NCBI RefSeq assembly: GCF_016802725.1 | Contig: NC_052664.1 | Location: 27,793,275-27,857,274 of the forward strand | Direction of reading: 5' to 3' | From: Solenopsis invicta | Taxonomy: Eukaryota; Arthropoda; Insecta; Hymenoptera; Formicidae | Length of the DNA: 64,000 bases | Shown here: positions 38,255 to 50,500 of the stretch, piece by piece | Position numbering within the stretch: position 1 is the stretch's first letter | How the letters are laid out: each line of letters opens with the position of its first letter | The notes under the pieces: generated by a model | What the model saw: only the letters and a program-made list of their open reading frames with translations | Databases searched by the model: none | Told to the model about the DNA's origin: nothing | Position numbers and translations under genes: made by a program

Positions 38255-40199
38255 GTTTAATATAATGCTGAAATATTGCAATATGATGATCACAAGTAAA
38301 TGAGTGATTTTTGATATCATTATGACTTCTGTGTTCTGTCTGAAATAATTTTAAACTATTTTATTATATAATAAATTGGAGAACAATCAGTATACATTAT
38401 ATAACTAATAATAATAATACAATTTTTAATCAGTGCACAAATCATCTCAAATGATCGTAAAAAAAGACTATGTGATTATATTATTTCCATATTAAAGAAA
38501 GATTATACTATCTAAGCGACGAATTAGATTGATTTTTTGGCTTTTAGAAAACTCGTAAATATAGTTTTAAAGGCTCGCGAAAAAAAACCCGTTTTTTTGT
38601 TTAATTTTTTCCGAGAATTTTTTCAATTTTTTTTCTCAAAGGTAGAAAAATTTATTGAAAAAATTCTAAAAGTATTGTAATATGATGGCATCTCATCAGT
38701 ATCAAAGTTACGTGTTTTACGATATAATTTTTTTAACTCTAGCTCGCCACACTTATTTTTGAGTTCAAAATTTGCCATACTTCGATCCGTAAGACAGCTC
38801 AATTTTTTGTTTTGTCACTTTTATTTTAATTAATATTTTAAAACTTGTATCGTAAACATCTAAGCTAAATACCATGCTCATAAGATAATAGCAGGTCGAG
38901 AGAATGATTTGAAGTAATTAAATTTATAACAATATACAGGAAAGAGTAAATTATGAAACAAAATTACATTCAGAAGTTTACCGGATCAGGATATAGTGAA
39001 CTAGAGTTAAAAACCTGTGTTAATAAGAAATAACTATAGGAAATGGTTCGTATAAAGTTAGACTAATGTTAGTTTCTGTCTTCAAGTTTCTGTTCTTAAA
39101 GTACCTATTTATGATGATATAAGTACAAAGGAAAAGCAGAACAAAAGCAAACCACAAAAATAAATAAAAACAATGCATTTTTTAAATAAAATAAAGCGTA
39201 TGCTTCTTGATAATTGCTAATATAATATTCAAAATTCTTTACAAAATAATTAACATAAACTTAAATTAGTCTTTAAACTAGTTGTTAAGATTAAATTTGT
39301 CCTTACGACAGTTTGTTTAATAATTAATAATTATTAAACCTTGGGTGATGTAATATTCAAAATATAAAAATTAATTCAATATTAATTCCAGCGCTTATAT
39401 GAGTCCTATTTTAATGTCTTATTATACTGTAAAATTAGGTAGCATGTCATTTACATAGCAAAAACAACAATTTTTTGCAAAAAAACAATTTTAAAAAATG
39501 GAATTTTTCTTTTCTTCTAGCGATTTAAAAAAAAAAGCGGATTTTTTAAAACTATACTTGTAAATATAAAACGGTATGCATATTTAATGTACTTAAATTA
39601 TATACAATTTGCATGTATGTAAATATATATGTATGTATGATAAATGTATAAATTTTAATAAATTTCTATATTTTTTATTTAAATATTAGAAGCTAGCTTG
39701 TACATTTTTGTTATGCAACTGTCACAATAATTACTCTTCAGTTTATTTGAGACACTAAAACTAAAGAAATTTTTAATGTATAATATAAATATATCGTCTG
39801 AGCCTAAAGAAACGAAAAAGATTTAACTAAATAGAAATGCTCTAAACAATATTTTAACAGATACAATAAACTATTTGTCAATGTGAAATACTATTTTATA
39901 AAGTACTATTTTGTAGATGTGAAATTTGTTTTTACATTTACAAATCTTATCTTCTCATGTTAAATGCAAACGAAAGAAGTTTCAGAGAAATATCAATTAT
40001 TTGAAAGTGATTCTGATGAAAGACACTTTAAACATGCATTCAAAAGCGTAAGTCATTTGGTTCACCCATTCTCGAAATATCACTCCCCAACAGTACGTGA
40101 TATCGTACGAATATTTAAGAACATTTCGATGCTCGCACAAAGTGCGAATAATTTTTTGACGGTGGACCGAGCGAAATTGATTTTTGGCGCCTAATAGGG

Positions 40200-41500
40200 A
40201 ATTCATACGGCGCGGCGTGTTCGATTGCGAAAAGTTCGCTAGTCTAGGGACTTCGACGGACGGCACGTTTCTCCCTCTCAAAACGAATTTTTCTATTGGC
40301 TCTCGGACGCCCTACCACGTTTGCAGGTGAGCTGGCCTATGAACGGGGCACCGCGCGCCGTCGTCTGCGTCGTCCGTCGTTCCTGGTCGTTCCGCCATCA
40401 CACTGTGCATCATTTCCATGTCAGCGCGTCGTGCGTGCGGTGTATTGCGTTTCGTTCGAGACGAGAGCTACGGTCGAGTCGCGATTATGACGAGTGCCGC
40501 GAAGCATCCGGAACGACTGCCGCAGGCGTTCGTTAAATAACGCGAAGTGTCATCGAACGGCTAAGCGACGACGCGAGGTCGCGCGAGGACAGCCGAGACA
40601 CAGTGAAGCGGCGACGGACTCCGTGAAAACGGGATCGCCGTCGGTCGACACTCTTCCACGTAACGTGAGTAAAAAAAAAAAAAATGTGTTCGTTAGATTG
40701 AAGCAACGTGTGCTTGGAGCGATGTGTTCGCCGACGAGGGGAAAGCGCGCAGTATTCTCCGCGAAGTGTTTCGAGAAGCTCGGGGGGGAAAAAAATGGAG
40801 GAAAAAAGACGGAGAGAGTTTCGTTTCTCGCGTTTATGTAGCACGCCAGTCGATAGTCGCTCTCTTTTTATTTTGTCGCATTGCATCCGTCGGGTGCAAA
40901 GTACAATTTGCACGAGCGAAATCCTTTGTTCACTCCAAGTTCACCGCTAGAATTCCGCAATATTAAGCCTCGGAATGACTGTTAAATAACATGCCTCTTC
41001 CCGTGACACGTTCCAGTCTCTGTCGGTGAGCTGGTGTATCTTCGGAGCGCGTGCCTCGGGTGGAAAAAAAGTAAGAGGAAAAGGGAACCGTTGCCTTTCG
41101 TTCTGCTCGCGAGACGAAGCGAACACGCATGCAGCCACGGGCGATTTTTCTCTCGATCGTTGCGCCGCTTCCGCAAGGAGAAAGTTGCTCGCGCGAATCC
41201 AATTATCCGCACTTTGTGCTCGCGTTGCGTTGTACCGCCGCGTGCCGAGGCGTGCATCGGCTTTCGTCGGTCCGTGTATTGCATCGCATACGGGAAACGA
41301 AAGAACACCACTGTCGTGTCGCGAAAAAAAAAAGAAAAAAAAACTAGTGGCCACGTCGACGCCGCGAGAGAGGCTCGTTTTTCTGCAGCTGAAGCTTTTT
41401 ACTCGACCTACCTCTCACCTTGCCTCATTTTTCTCCTCCCTAACGTTCAATTGCGTATCTATTTCATTTCAATTACAAGACGTATAAAATGATACGGCTA
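40200..41500 (+). promoter_or_regulatory. CpG-rich promoter / first-exon region, probably GPCPD1
   Basis: A CpG-rich island of about 1.3 kb lies 3 kb upstream of the GPCPD1 start-codon exon. It carries several + strand donor-like sites: TTGCAG|gtgagc after 40326, GTAAC|gtgagt after 40664, and AAA|gtaaga near 41069. Joining the exon ending at 40664 to 44489 puts a TAA immediately upstream in the coding phase, consistent with a non-coding first exon. The many overlapping ORFs in all frames (up to 153 codons) have no recognisable domain and are taken as composition artefacts. Confidence 0.45.
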
Positions 41501-41740
41501 TGGAAAACGGACCTTGCGTACCAATGAGATATCAGTCCTACAGAGTCATTGAGAGAGTAAAATGAGCTCGTGACTTCACTGAGAGACGTATTCTATTCTA
41601 GAATTTTCTTGCAAGTGATGTTTTGAAGGCTGATGTGTCAGTAGATCTATTCTATGACGCAACGATAGTCGTTATCATTATAATATGGCGCAGCTTTTAT
41701 ATCATATATTACATCTGTGCAACAATATGTGTAACGATAG

Positions 41741-41820
41741 CTGTCATTAAGAATTAAGAGATAGGAAGGTCTATAGGTAACTGTCATTAAGAATTATAGA
41801 ATAGAAAGGCCTACATCATT
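41741..41820. repeat. Tandem duplication of a 40-bp unit
   Basis: CTGTCATTAAGAATTA occurs at 41741 and 41781, each followed by a diverged AGATAGGAAGGTCTA-type stretch. Confidence 0.7.
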
Positions 41821-42174
41821 TTGTAAATATGTAAATATGTAATCTATTTTTCTGATTAAAGTACATGGACAAATTTAATTTATTTTGGATATTTATATAG
41901 ATTTGTCAGTCAAATAATTTACAGAGTGTGTATTATTTGATCCGTATGAGAGAGTAGGGAGTGATATGTGATATGGTAACTGTACCAAAATTGCATCAAA
42001 ATGTTTATCGCTGCTTAGTCGTGCATTTATCTGATTCAGTGTGGAAATTTTTAATCTCTCACAAACTTCTTAGAAAACGTATCTTATTTATTGCTTATTC
42101 TTCACGTTTTTTTCTTATGAATCTTGTAATTGATTCACATAATTTTGATACCACAGAATTTCTGCAGAAATGAT

Positions 42175-42410
42175 GAAAGATGATGTAATAGTATAATCTT
42201 ATTAGGGTGTGTACTACTGAGAAAAACTGGGAAGGTCTGGACCTTTCAGTTTTTTTTTGCCTTTGAAAATCATGGATTTTCACAGGAATTGAAAGATGAT
42301 ATAATGATATAATCTTATCAAGGTGGATACTACGAGGAAAAACTGGGAAGGTCCGGAATTATCAGGAGCTTTCTTTTTTGCCCTTGAAAATTATGGATTT
42401 TCACAGGATT
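42175..42410. repeat. Two tandem copies of a 116-bp unit
   Basis: GAAAGATGAT occurs at 42175 and 42291. Both copies share TATAATCTTAT, GAAAAACTGGGAAGGTC and ATGGATTTTCACAGGA. Diverged relatives recur at about 42690-42800 and 48940-49100, so this is a dispersed family as well as a local duplication. Confidence 0.7.
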
Positions 42411-43351
42411 TCATTGGTACTGAAGATATTTTTTAAATTTTACTTTTACATTTAAATTCTATCTCCATTAGACAAAATTATTTTTTTTATTTTTTTTATA
42501 AGGTAAAATGTGGACAATAGATTGACAATAAATATGGCCCACATGCCTACATACATTATAACTAATAACTTAACTCCTTAGTAAACTATGAATGTGTAAA
42601 GAATTCATAATAATAGCATACTCATTATTCTAAATTAACATTACATATTTTATACCACTTTTCGAATTCTGTACTTTCAGTGATAAGATGTTTACTATTA
42701 GGAAAAACTGGGAAAATCTAGAGAGAGAGAAAGACAGAAAGCCTTATTTTTTACTGTTGGATTTTCATAAGATTTTCATGGAACTTTACTGATATTCAGG
42801 AAATTTTTTAGAAAACTTTTAAATTTAAATTCTTTTTCTGAGAAAACTGTTTCTTTAATCTTTTTTTTTTTTCGTTTTTTTTATAATGCAAAATCAATTA
42901 GTAATTATAAATATCACACATACATTCTCTCGTGATTTGCAAATTTTTATTTAAAAAATTAGTTAATTAAAGAAAGTGATAATAGAAAGCAACATATCAT
43001 TCTAAATAAGCATTATGTGTTAAGGGCTTCTTTCAAGAGCCAACTCTGATTAATCTAATCAACTGATTAGTTCAATCATCACGTTTGTCAACATGAGAAT
43101 TGAGCATAATCTGTCAGTGGAAGAAGTAAAGTGTCCCCATACTTCAACTTATATTTATGTTAATCTTATTCACGCGAATGATTTCTTAATAATTTCCATT
43201 TACATTAATTATCGGATATATTATAACTGCAAGGCATGACACGAAAAAGCGTTAAGTTACATTGAAATTATTGTTGACATTTTTGCGTATTAATGCGATA
43301 ATAACTGGAAATTGGCAAAAGAGGCCCTTATCTTTTGAATTGTGTATTAGA

Positions 43352-43794
43352 TTTATATATTGCAAAGACAGATCGGTATATGCCATATTTAGTTTATATT
43401 ATTTTTTTTATTACTTTCCTAAATTTAATTAAAAAAACTCAAATAGTTTTTCTTTGTCATTGTAAAGATTAGGAAACATTAAAAGGTATAATAAAATATA
43501 TTTATATACTGCAAAGACAAATCGGTATATGCCATATTTAGTTTATATTATTTTTTTTATTACTTTCCTAAATTTAATAAAAAAAACTCAAATGGTTTTT
43601 CTTGGTTATTGTAGAGATTAGGAAACATTAAAAGGTATAATAAAATAGATTTATATATTGCAAAGATCGGTATATGCCATATTTAGTTTATATTATTTTT
43701 TTTATTATTTTCCTAAATTTAATAAAAAAAACTCAAATGGTTTTTCTTTGTCATTGTAGAGATTAGGAAACATTAAATGGTATAATAAAATAAA
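43352..43794. repeat. Three tandem copies of a unit of about 149 bp
   Basis: Units start at 43352, 43501 and 43650 with spacings of 149, 149 and about 145 bp. Each begins TTTATATAYTGCAAAGA, runs through GGTATATGCCATATTTAG, and ends GGAAACATTAAA-GGTATAATAAAATA. The third copy lacks 4 nt (AAAGATCGG instead of AAAGACAGATCGG). The sequence is AT-rich with no coding potential and lies between the CpG island and GPCPD1. Confidence 0.8.
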
Positions 43795-44488
43795 TTTATT
43801 TCAAAGCAGCATTTAAAAAAATTCTTTAATCTTCTCTGGAATTTTTTGAATAAATTCCAAGATTTGAAAAAAATCTTGGAATTTTTTTTTACCAATTTGA
43901 ATAAACAGTCTAATTCTTATTTTATTGCAATAATATTATATTGGCATTAAATTGGCTAGAAATATTTATTATTTTTATAGTTAGTTTTTTTAAATAAAGA
44001 AACTTGTTTTCTTGAAAACTAGAGTACATTAAATATTCAAAGAATTACTATCATAAGAAAAAATATGAGCAATCAATTTCTGCGAAAATTTTTAAATAAA
44101 TCATAAATTTCAAAAAATTGTATTAAAATAATTAAAATTTTAAAATGTAAATTTAGGTAATAATGCAAGAGTTGCGTGTTTCTTATCATCTTTTTTTTCT
44201 CCACTTATAGCAGCACATGTCAAGCAAAATATTAGTACAATGCAGAATTTACATTCCATTTATAGTACAAATTTGCATAATTTTGGCAAACTTGTAATGT
44301 TTTGATATAGCATGCTTCAATTGTATGAAACTAAGTAAATAACTTTAATGGAAGAATGTTATAAGCATTTGCATAAGTTTTGCAAGTTTTGTTGACCGTT
44401 AATAATTAAATCGTTGCGTAAATAAAATTAACTTTGTAATGAATCATCTTTAAAAAAAGCGTAATATGCACTGGAAACATTTTTTTAG

Positions 44489-44568
44489 GAAGAAGAGGGA
44501 ATAAGAAGATCAAACAAACACCACGTGAGTTAATCATCACCGAAGTGGCGGTCGCAGAAAGTTCCGAC
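44489..44568 (+). other. Gpcpd1: GPCPD1 5' leader within its first coding exon
   Basis: The exon begins after an acceptor (TTTTTTAG, AG at 44487-44488) and runs to the donor after 44607. The 80 nt before ATG 44569 are open in the coding frame, so an upstream in-frame extension cannot be excluded by this exon alone. In the required phase, the candidate first exon ending at 32788 carries TAG at 32761-32763 with no later ATG, and the one ending at 40664 carries TAA at 40661-40663. Confidence 0.5.
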
Positions 44569-47500
44569 ATGAGGGGGTCTAAAAGAGACTGGGTTTTTAG
44601 AGTCCAGGTAATTTTTGCTGAAATTCCTTAATACTATTATAGAGATATTTTTAGCAATCACAATTTTAAACAAATATAAAAACAGAATATTTTTATCTAC
44701 ATTTATAACTTCCTTTAAATCTAAAGGTGCCTAACCTGGAGAAAAATGAAGTGGTTTATGTAGTTGGAAATTTGCCTGAGTTGGGTGCCTGGAATCACAA
44801 CCAGGCCATCCAAATGACACAGGAGCATAGTAGTCCACGGGAGTCTCCTATATTATTAGACAATAGCAACAGCGGAGATTTCTATAGCGAAGACGGAGAC
44901 AATGCAGCTGATGGCATATTTGAAGAGTAAGTATGCATGCAAAATAAAGAAATATTGAGTCTTATGAAGTTATATAAAATTTTTATTTCCTTTTCTCCAT
45001 TTTTCTTCTTAAGATATAGAATAGTTTTATTGAATCCTATATATATTATTAATTTAGTTTAAAAAATAATCAATTTTATACGATACTTAAAAACAACGAG
45101 ATGGAAATGTACTGACAAATATTTGATGTTTGTACATTTATAAATATTTGCTTAAAAAGCGTTTGGTTTTTTTTCTCCAAGTTATAAAGACATTAATCAT
45201 GTATTGTGCTTATTATTCATCATGTATAACAATGTAAATATATTATTCCAGAGACGGGCGAATATTCTCACAGAAGGTTGCTCTTCCTATTGACGCAAAT
45301 ATCGAGTTTCGATATTTTGTAGCTGTCATCTGTCAATCAAACGGCACTAAAAATTCAGCCAAAACTCTGATTATTCGAAGATGGGAAACTCATATGACAC
45401 CACGATCAATTAGGAAAAATAGTATGTATCTATTGATAGTCATATTTTTTTATGACTAAAGGCGTGTTCGAGGAAAGCACTATCAGCACTATTGCGTCAT
45501 TCTACCTTTTTTTGTTTTTTAACGATAAATATAGAATGACGCAATAGTACTGAATAACGCTGACTGTTCTTTCTGAACACGCCTTGAAACTACAAACAAT
45601 ATGAAGAATAAATTTACAGAGCACATAATATCCTTAAAAATATCTCATTGTAAACTATGTATATAATCAAATAATTTACTTTGCAGCACCAAGCAATTTT
45701 GACAATGACACATTGCCTGATCCTGACAAATTTGGCTATCATAATAATTACTGCAAGATTGAACGAGGTTGGCTGACAGATGAAACTGTGATACAATTTA
45801 AACTTTTTAACAATCCTATTAAACTTTGGAAGAACCGGCTACAAAACAAAAAAGTTCATATTAAGGTATGTTATTATTCTATTTTATTTCTATTGTTTAC
45901 TATTTCTGTTAAAAAAAAAAACTTTTTAACATGGGGAAATTCTCATGGATATCCCCCTCCTCCCGGGGTGGAGGGGGGAGATTATGCCGGACTTCTACCG
46001 GCTAAAACCCCATGATGGTCCTCCTATCAAAGTGACGTAGGGGGCGCCCCGGGATCGCATGCATTTCAACCGACGGGTGCCCCCCGTTAAAAAAAAAGAA
46101 ACCTTACATTTTAATTTTTAAATAGCAAATTAATAAACTGTGTTTTTAAATGATGATTTAGTTTTTTTTTTTTAATTTTTGTAAGAGAAAATTAATAGTT
46201 TTTTTTTTAATGATATCAAATACATTAATGCAGAGATATTTTATCAAGCTTTTTCACTAAATATTTTTTTCTAAAATGGATGATGACCGATACCTTATTT
46301 ATGTTACAGATGACACCTGTAAATCTAGTTAGGCATAATTCTTTAGAATTGCAACAGTTTGGAGGCGACTGTATAGACGATAGTCTTTCTATGGATACGC
46401 AAGATATTGTTGATCAACCCGCCTTTACCAGTATTACAGAAATTGCTGTATGTATTAATTTTAAATATCTTAATACATCACCATCACACAAGTCAAGTAA
46501 CACTTACGTGTATTTTCAGGTGATGGATGATGAAGAGGCTAGATTCACGTTCCAGGAGCAATTCGGCCGCCCTTACAATGAAAACGATTTTTTAATCTTC
46601 AATGTTGCCGTTCGGTATCCTGAAACAATCGTAAGTTTCCACATAGATAGGTCTCATTACAAGGCATCATACTATATACACTATGTGAAAGCTGGGATTT
46701 ATTGCTTGCATTGCTTGCGATTTTGTTGAGACACTTTCAAATGCAAACTTCTTTTTATTCTTCAATCACATCGATAGTTTCATGTGTCTAAAGATATCAC
46801 GTCCGCTTCTCCGATACTCATTCAATACTACATCACACGACGAAATAAAAAATACACTGATGTTCCCCTTATATTTGATCTTTCGCGCAAAATTATTCTC
46901 GCACGCTTAAATTTTTTGAGAGGGGAACCTGTATGCAACATGACTGGAAAACAAGAAAGTCGTTGGCATGGCAGAGCAATAAATTACTGGTTAGTCATGT
47001 GATTCACAAAACGAGCTAAGCACACTAAGAATACGCATTGACCATATCATGTGAGTTTTCAGTAGACCACGAGTAGGCTGGCCACGTCTCCTCGCGCGAC
47101 TTGTTCGAATTACTTGGTAAACGATAATTAAACTTGTCCAGCAGCTATCTCCCTCTTCGGAAATGCCAGCAGCGACGTGATCGCGCGGTGTCCAGTCCCG
47201 AGGAACACGAAGACGACCTGTTCAACTTGTACAAAAGCAAGACCTCTGGTGCAAATGATGATGCTAACATACAATCTGATGTATCGATGCTAAGCATCGT
47301 CTACCACTTTACATCTGTGTCACATGACATCACACAGAGATATGATGGTTTTGATTGTCGTTTACCTTACCAGACCCATCCTTCGGCTGGTCTCTCGTAA
47401 ATCGTCTCGTGTGTGTGCTTTCTTATCAAAATTACATATATCGATTGATTAACAACGACAAGAAGTCGCGCTTGTTCCACTTCCAGATAAATCGAGTCTT

Positions 47501-50500
47501 GTTTCATTTCGTTATGTTTATGCCCGTTGTTTCCTCGATTTGCGCGAGTCGCAGCCATTCCATAAACTCCAAAAAAATGTTGCGATATCAACGCTATCAC
47601 ATCTCATATCCATCTGTGTGCGTCGAAAATGGTGAGATTCCCATCACTCCTATATCCTTTTAGTATACTACTAATATTTTCTAGCTCTGGCCGACTTCTT
47701 CTGTACCGTACGTGTCACCGCTGTGCGGCCAATGCCAGAATCTATGCTGTCAGAATCTTCTGAATCTGAATTGCAAACGTTGCTGACTTGCTCTTTTTAA
47801 TCTTTTTATCTATTTCGCTCTGTCGAAATTTAATATTGATCTCGACAGGTGTTGCGGAATACGCGTCACCAGGCAGTGTACAACGTTTAGCAATTATTGA
47901 TCCGATTCATTACTAGATTACCAGAAATTTGTTGCTCTTGCCTACCAACGATTCAACCAAGTTTCAAAATTTCTACGCCGGAAGCTTCAGGCAACTTAGT
48001 TTATCGCAATAGGATGTATGCTGAAGGAATATTCGCGAATTATTGCTAAACAAATTTCGAAGCAATACAAATCGTCTGTTATGGCAAAGAAAGAAACAAA
48101 ATTCTTATTTCGAAACAATTATTGTTTGCTCTTGTTTGCCTATTCCTGAATCATAGATCGTGATTAATATTGAAGCGAGCACGAAAAATGGATGAGCTAA
48201 AGTTGTATTGAAAGAAACATATTGGTGTTGTTCAAAGTGTTAGGGTCTTTTCTATGAAGCATTAAGTAGACTGTTTTTCCAGGGGTACTTAGTGGACTAC
48301 TACGTGTACAGCTCAAGGGGTTTCCCAGGAGAACCACCAAATCACATTGGTTTCAGCTATATCTTGCCGGGTGCTTTACAACCTAGCGTCGGACTTCTGA
48401 CCGTACCAATTACTAGTACAAAACATAGACCCATTGGTAAGTAAAGAAACAATTATAACAAATATATAAGGATACTTTCAATCCATTATTACAAATTAAT
48501 TGACCATTTGATATTATTGTATAGTTTAAAAAATAAATCATTGAACATAATATATTTTAATTTTATTCAAACAAGATAATAACACTGTGATTATTGATTG
48601 CATGAAAATTTATCAGAAGATTAAATGATTCAAACTAAAAATAATTAGTATAATTAATCAATTTGTGTTAACTTTTTTTTGTAAACAATAATCTTCATAT
48701 ATCTGCAATAAGCTCTTACATTATAGGCCAATTGACAGTGGAGTACGTTGTTATAAAACCAATACCAGATCATCCATGGGATATGAGCATCTCGTACGCG
48801 AAGCATTGGGAGCAGCGTTGGTCAGGCTTAGATGTAGGACACAGAGGACTTGGTACATCTTTCAAATTTGAAACGAAAAAGTGAGTTGATTTATATTTAA
48901 ACATTATTCACCCTTAACACTATAATGGAATTAAAATTCCAAGGATATGTTTCTCGAGGTATTTCTCAAGGTGTTTACAGTAATACTTGAAATTTTCAGA
49001 GGATTTTTTTTTATCCTTGAAAATCATGAAATTGCCCTTGAAATCATTTTCGTGGGATTCTATTAACACTTAGAAAAATTTTAGATATTTACTTTTAAAT
49101 TTACTTTATTTCTCTGTTTCTGACAAAATTGTTTTCTTGATCATTTTTTCTTGATATTTAAATGCAAAATATTGATAATCGATTGCAATAAATATGACAT
49201 ACTCATCCACGTACGTTCACACATATTCTCGTGTGATTTGTAAGTTTTTATTAAAAAATTAATAACAATAAAAAATACTACAAGACGTTATGTTGTATTT
49301 TATCACCTTTTGAATAATGTATTTTTATTGAGCTAGATCTATGCATTGCGAACAAATAGTTACATTTTTTTTGTATCACTGCAGTATTACTTACTTTAAT
49401 ATTTCTCAAATTTAATATTTAAAATTTAGATGGCTTTTCTTTATGATTGTATGATTAAAAAAATTTAAAAGCACAAAATAATAAATTTATCTCAAAGTTG
49501 CATTAAAAAATGTTCTACTCTTATTTGGAATTTTAAATAAAAATTCCTGAAAATCCAGGAATTCTCAGGTAATTTTTTCACGAAGAATAAACCCTGTTTT
49601 TTTGGATATTTATAATTTTATTTACAAATTTCTCCTTTTTAGAATATACCAATAAATTTATTCCATTTATGATAAAATATTTACAGCTGTGCTAACGTGC
49701 GTGAGAACACAGTTGCATCTTTGAAGACTGCATCATATCACGGTGCGGACATGGTCGAGTTTGATGTTCAACTATCAAAGGATCTTATACCTGTAATCTA
49801 TCACGACTTCTATGTATCCATCTCGATGAAGCGTAAGAAGCAGATAGAGGCTATGGACATGCTAGAGATACCCGTTAAGGATCTTACTTTAGAGCAGCTT
49901 CATCTACTCAAGGTAAATTAATTAATTATAGTAACTTCTAATGTTTATTATGTCATGCATTTTCATTTCTTGCATTTTTAAACATATTTACACACCTATT
50001 TCTTAAATTTGTATTGTATTATAATAACGTATGTGTATATCAATGTTAATAATTAATACGTTTACAATTTACATGCTTATTTATCAATTCATAGTCTTGA
50101 ACAAACTTATATATGATTTATTATATTTTTTATAACACAAACTAACATTTGTAGAAACGAACTGTATGTTAAATTGTGTTTAGAGATTAATATTATGCTC
50201 TTGGGACATACGATTAATTAAACTAATGGAAGAGCATATTGAAAAATGTATTTATCTCTTATTATTTAAAAATATACTAGACAAAGAATATTTTATTAAC
50301 AAAGAATATTTTATTGGGCACTGTAATCATGCGATTATTGAATTTTTAAATTTGTAAAAAAAATTGGTATTTTTAAAGTAAAACATATTTTTTATTATTA
50401 CCGATCTTCCTCTGGCTTAATTAACAAATGCATCCGTTATAGTTGGTCATGTAGCACTAGATGAATGGTGATAAGAAACTTTTATGGGAATGCTTCGCGT

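Larger units (their letters stand above)
32789..40199. other. Intergenic or first-intron DNA, AT-rich, repeats only
   Basis: Apart from the repeats listed separately, I see a GC-richer patch at about 36660-36870, T and A runs (37090-37110), and A/T-rich degenerate sequence. ORFs at 36522-36764 (80 codons, T-rich hydrophobic start) and 39964-40194 (76 codons) have no recognisable family. Confidence 0.45.

Noticed and set aside
39964..40194. 76-codon ATG ORF just before the CpG island
   Set aside because: Reads like a plausible peptide but has no recognisable domain, and the minus strand is open as well (39997-40281).
40494..41492. Overlapping ORFs of 100-153 codons on both strands
   Set aside because: They occur in several frames at once in CpG-rich DNA with long A runs, are Arg/Ser-rich and match no family. 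Best read as promoter or leader sequence.
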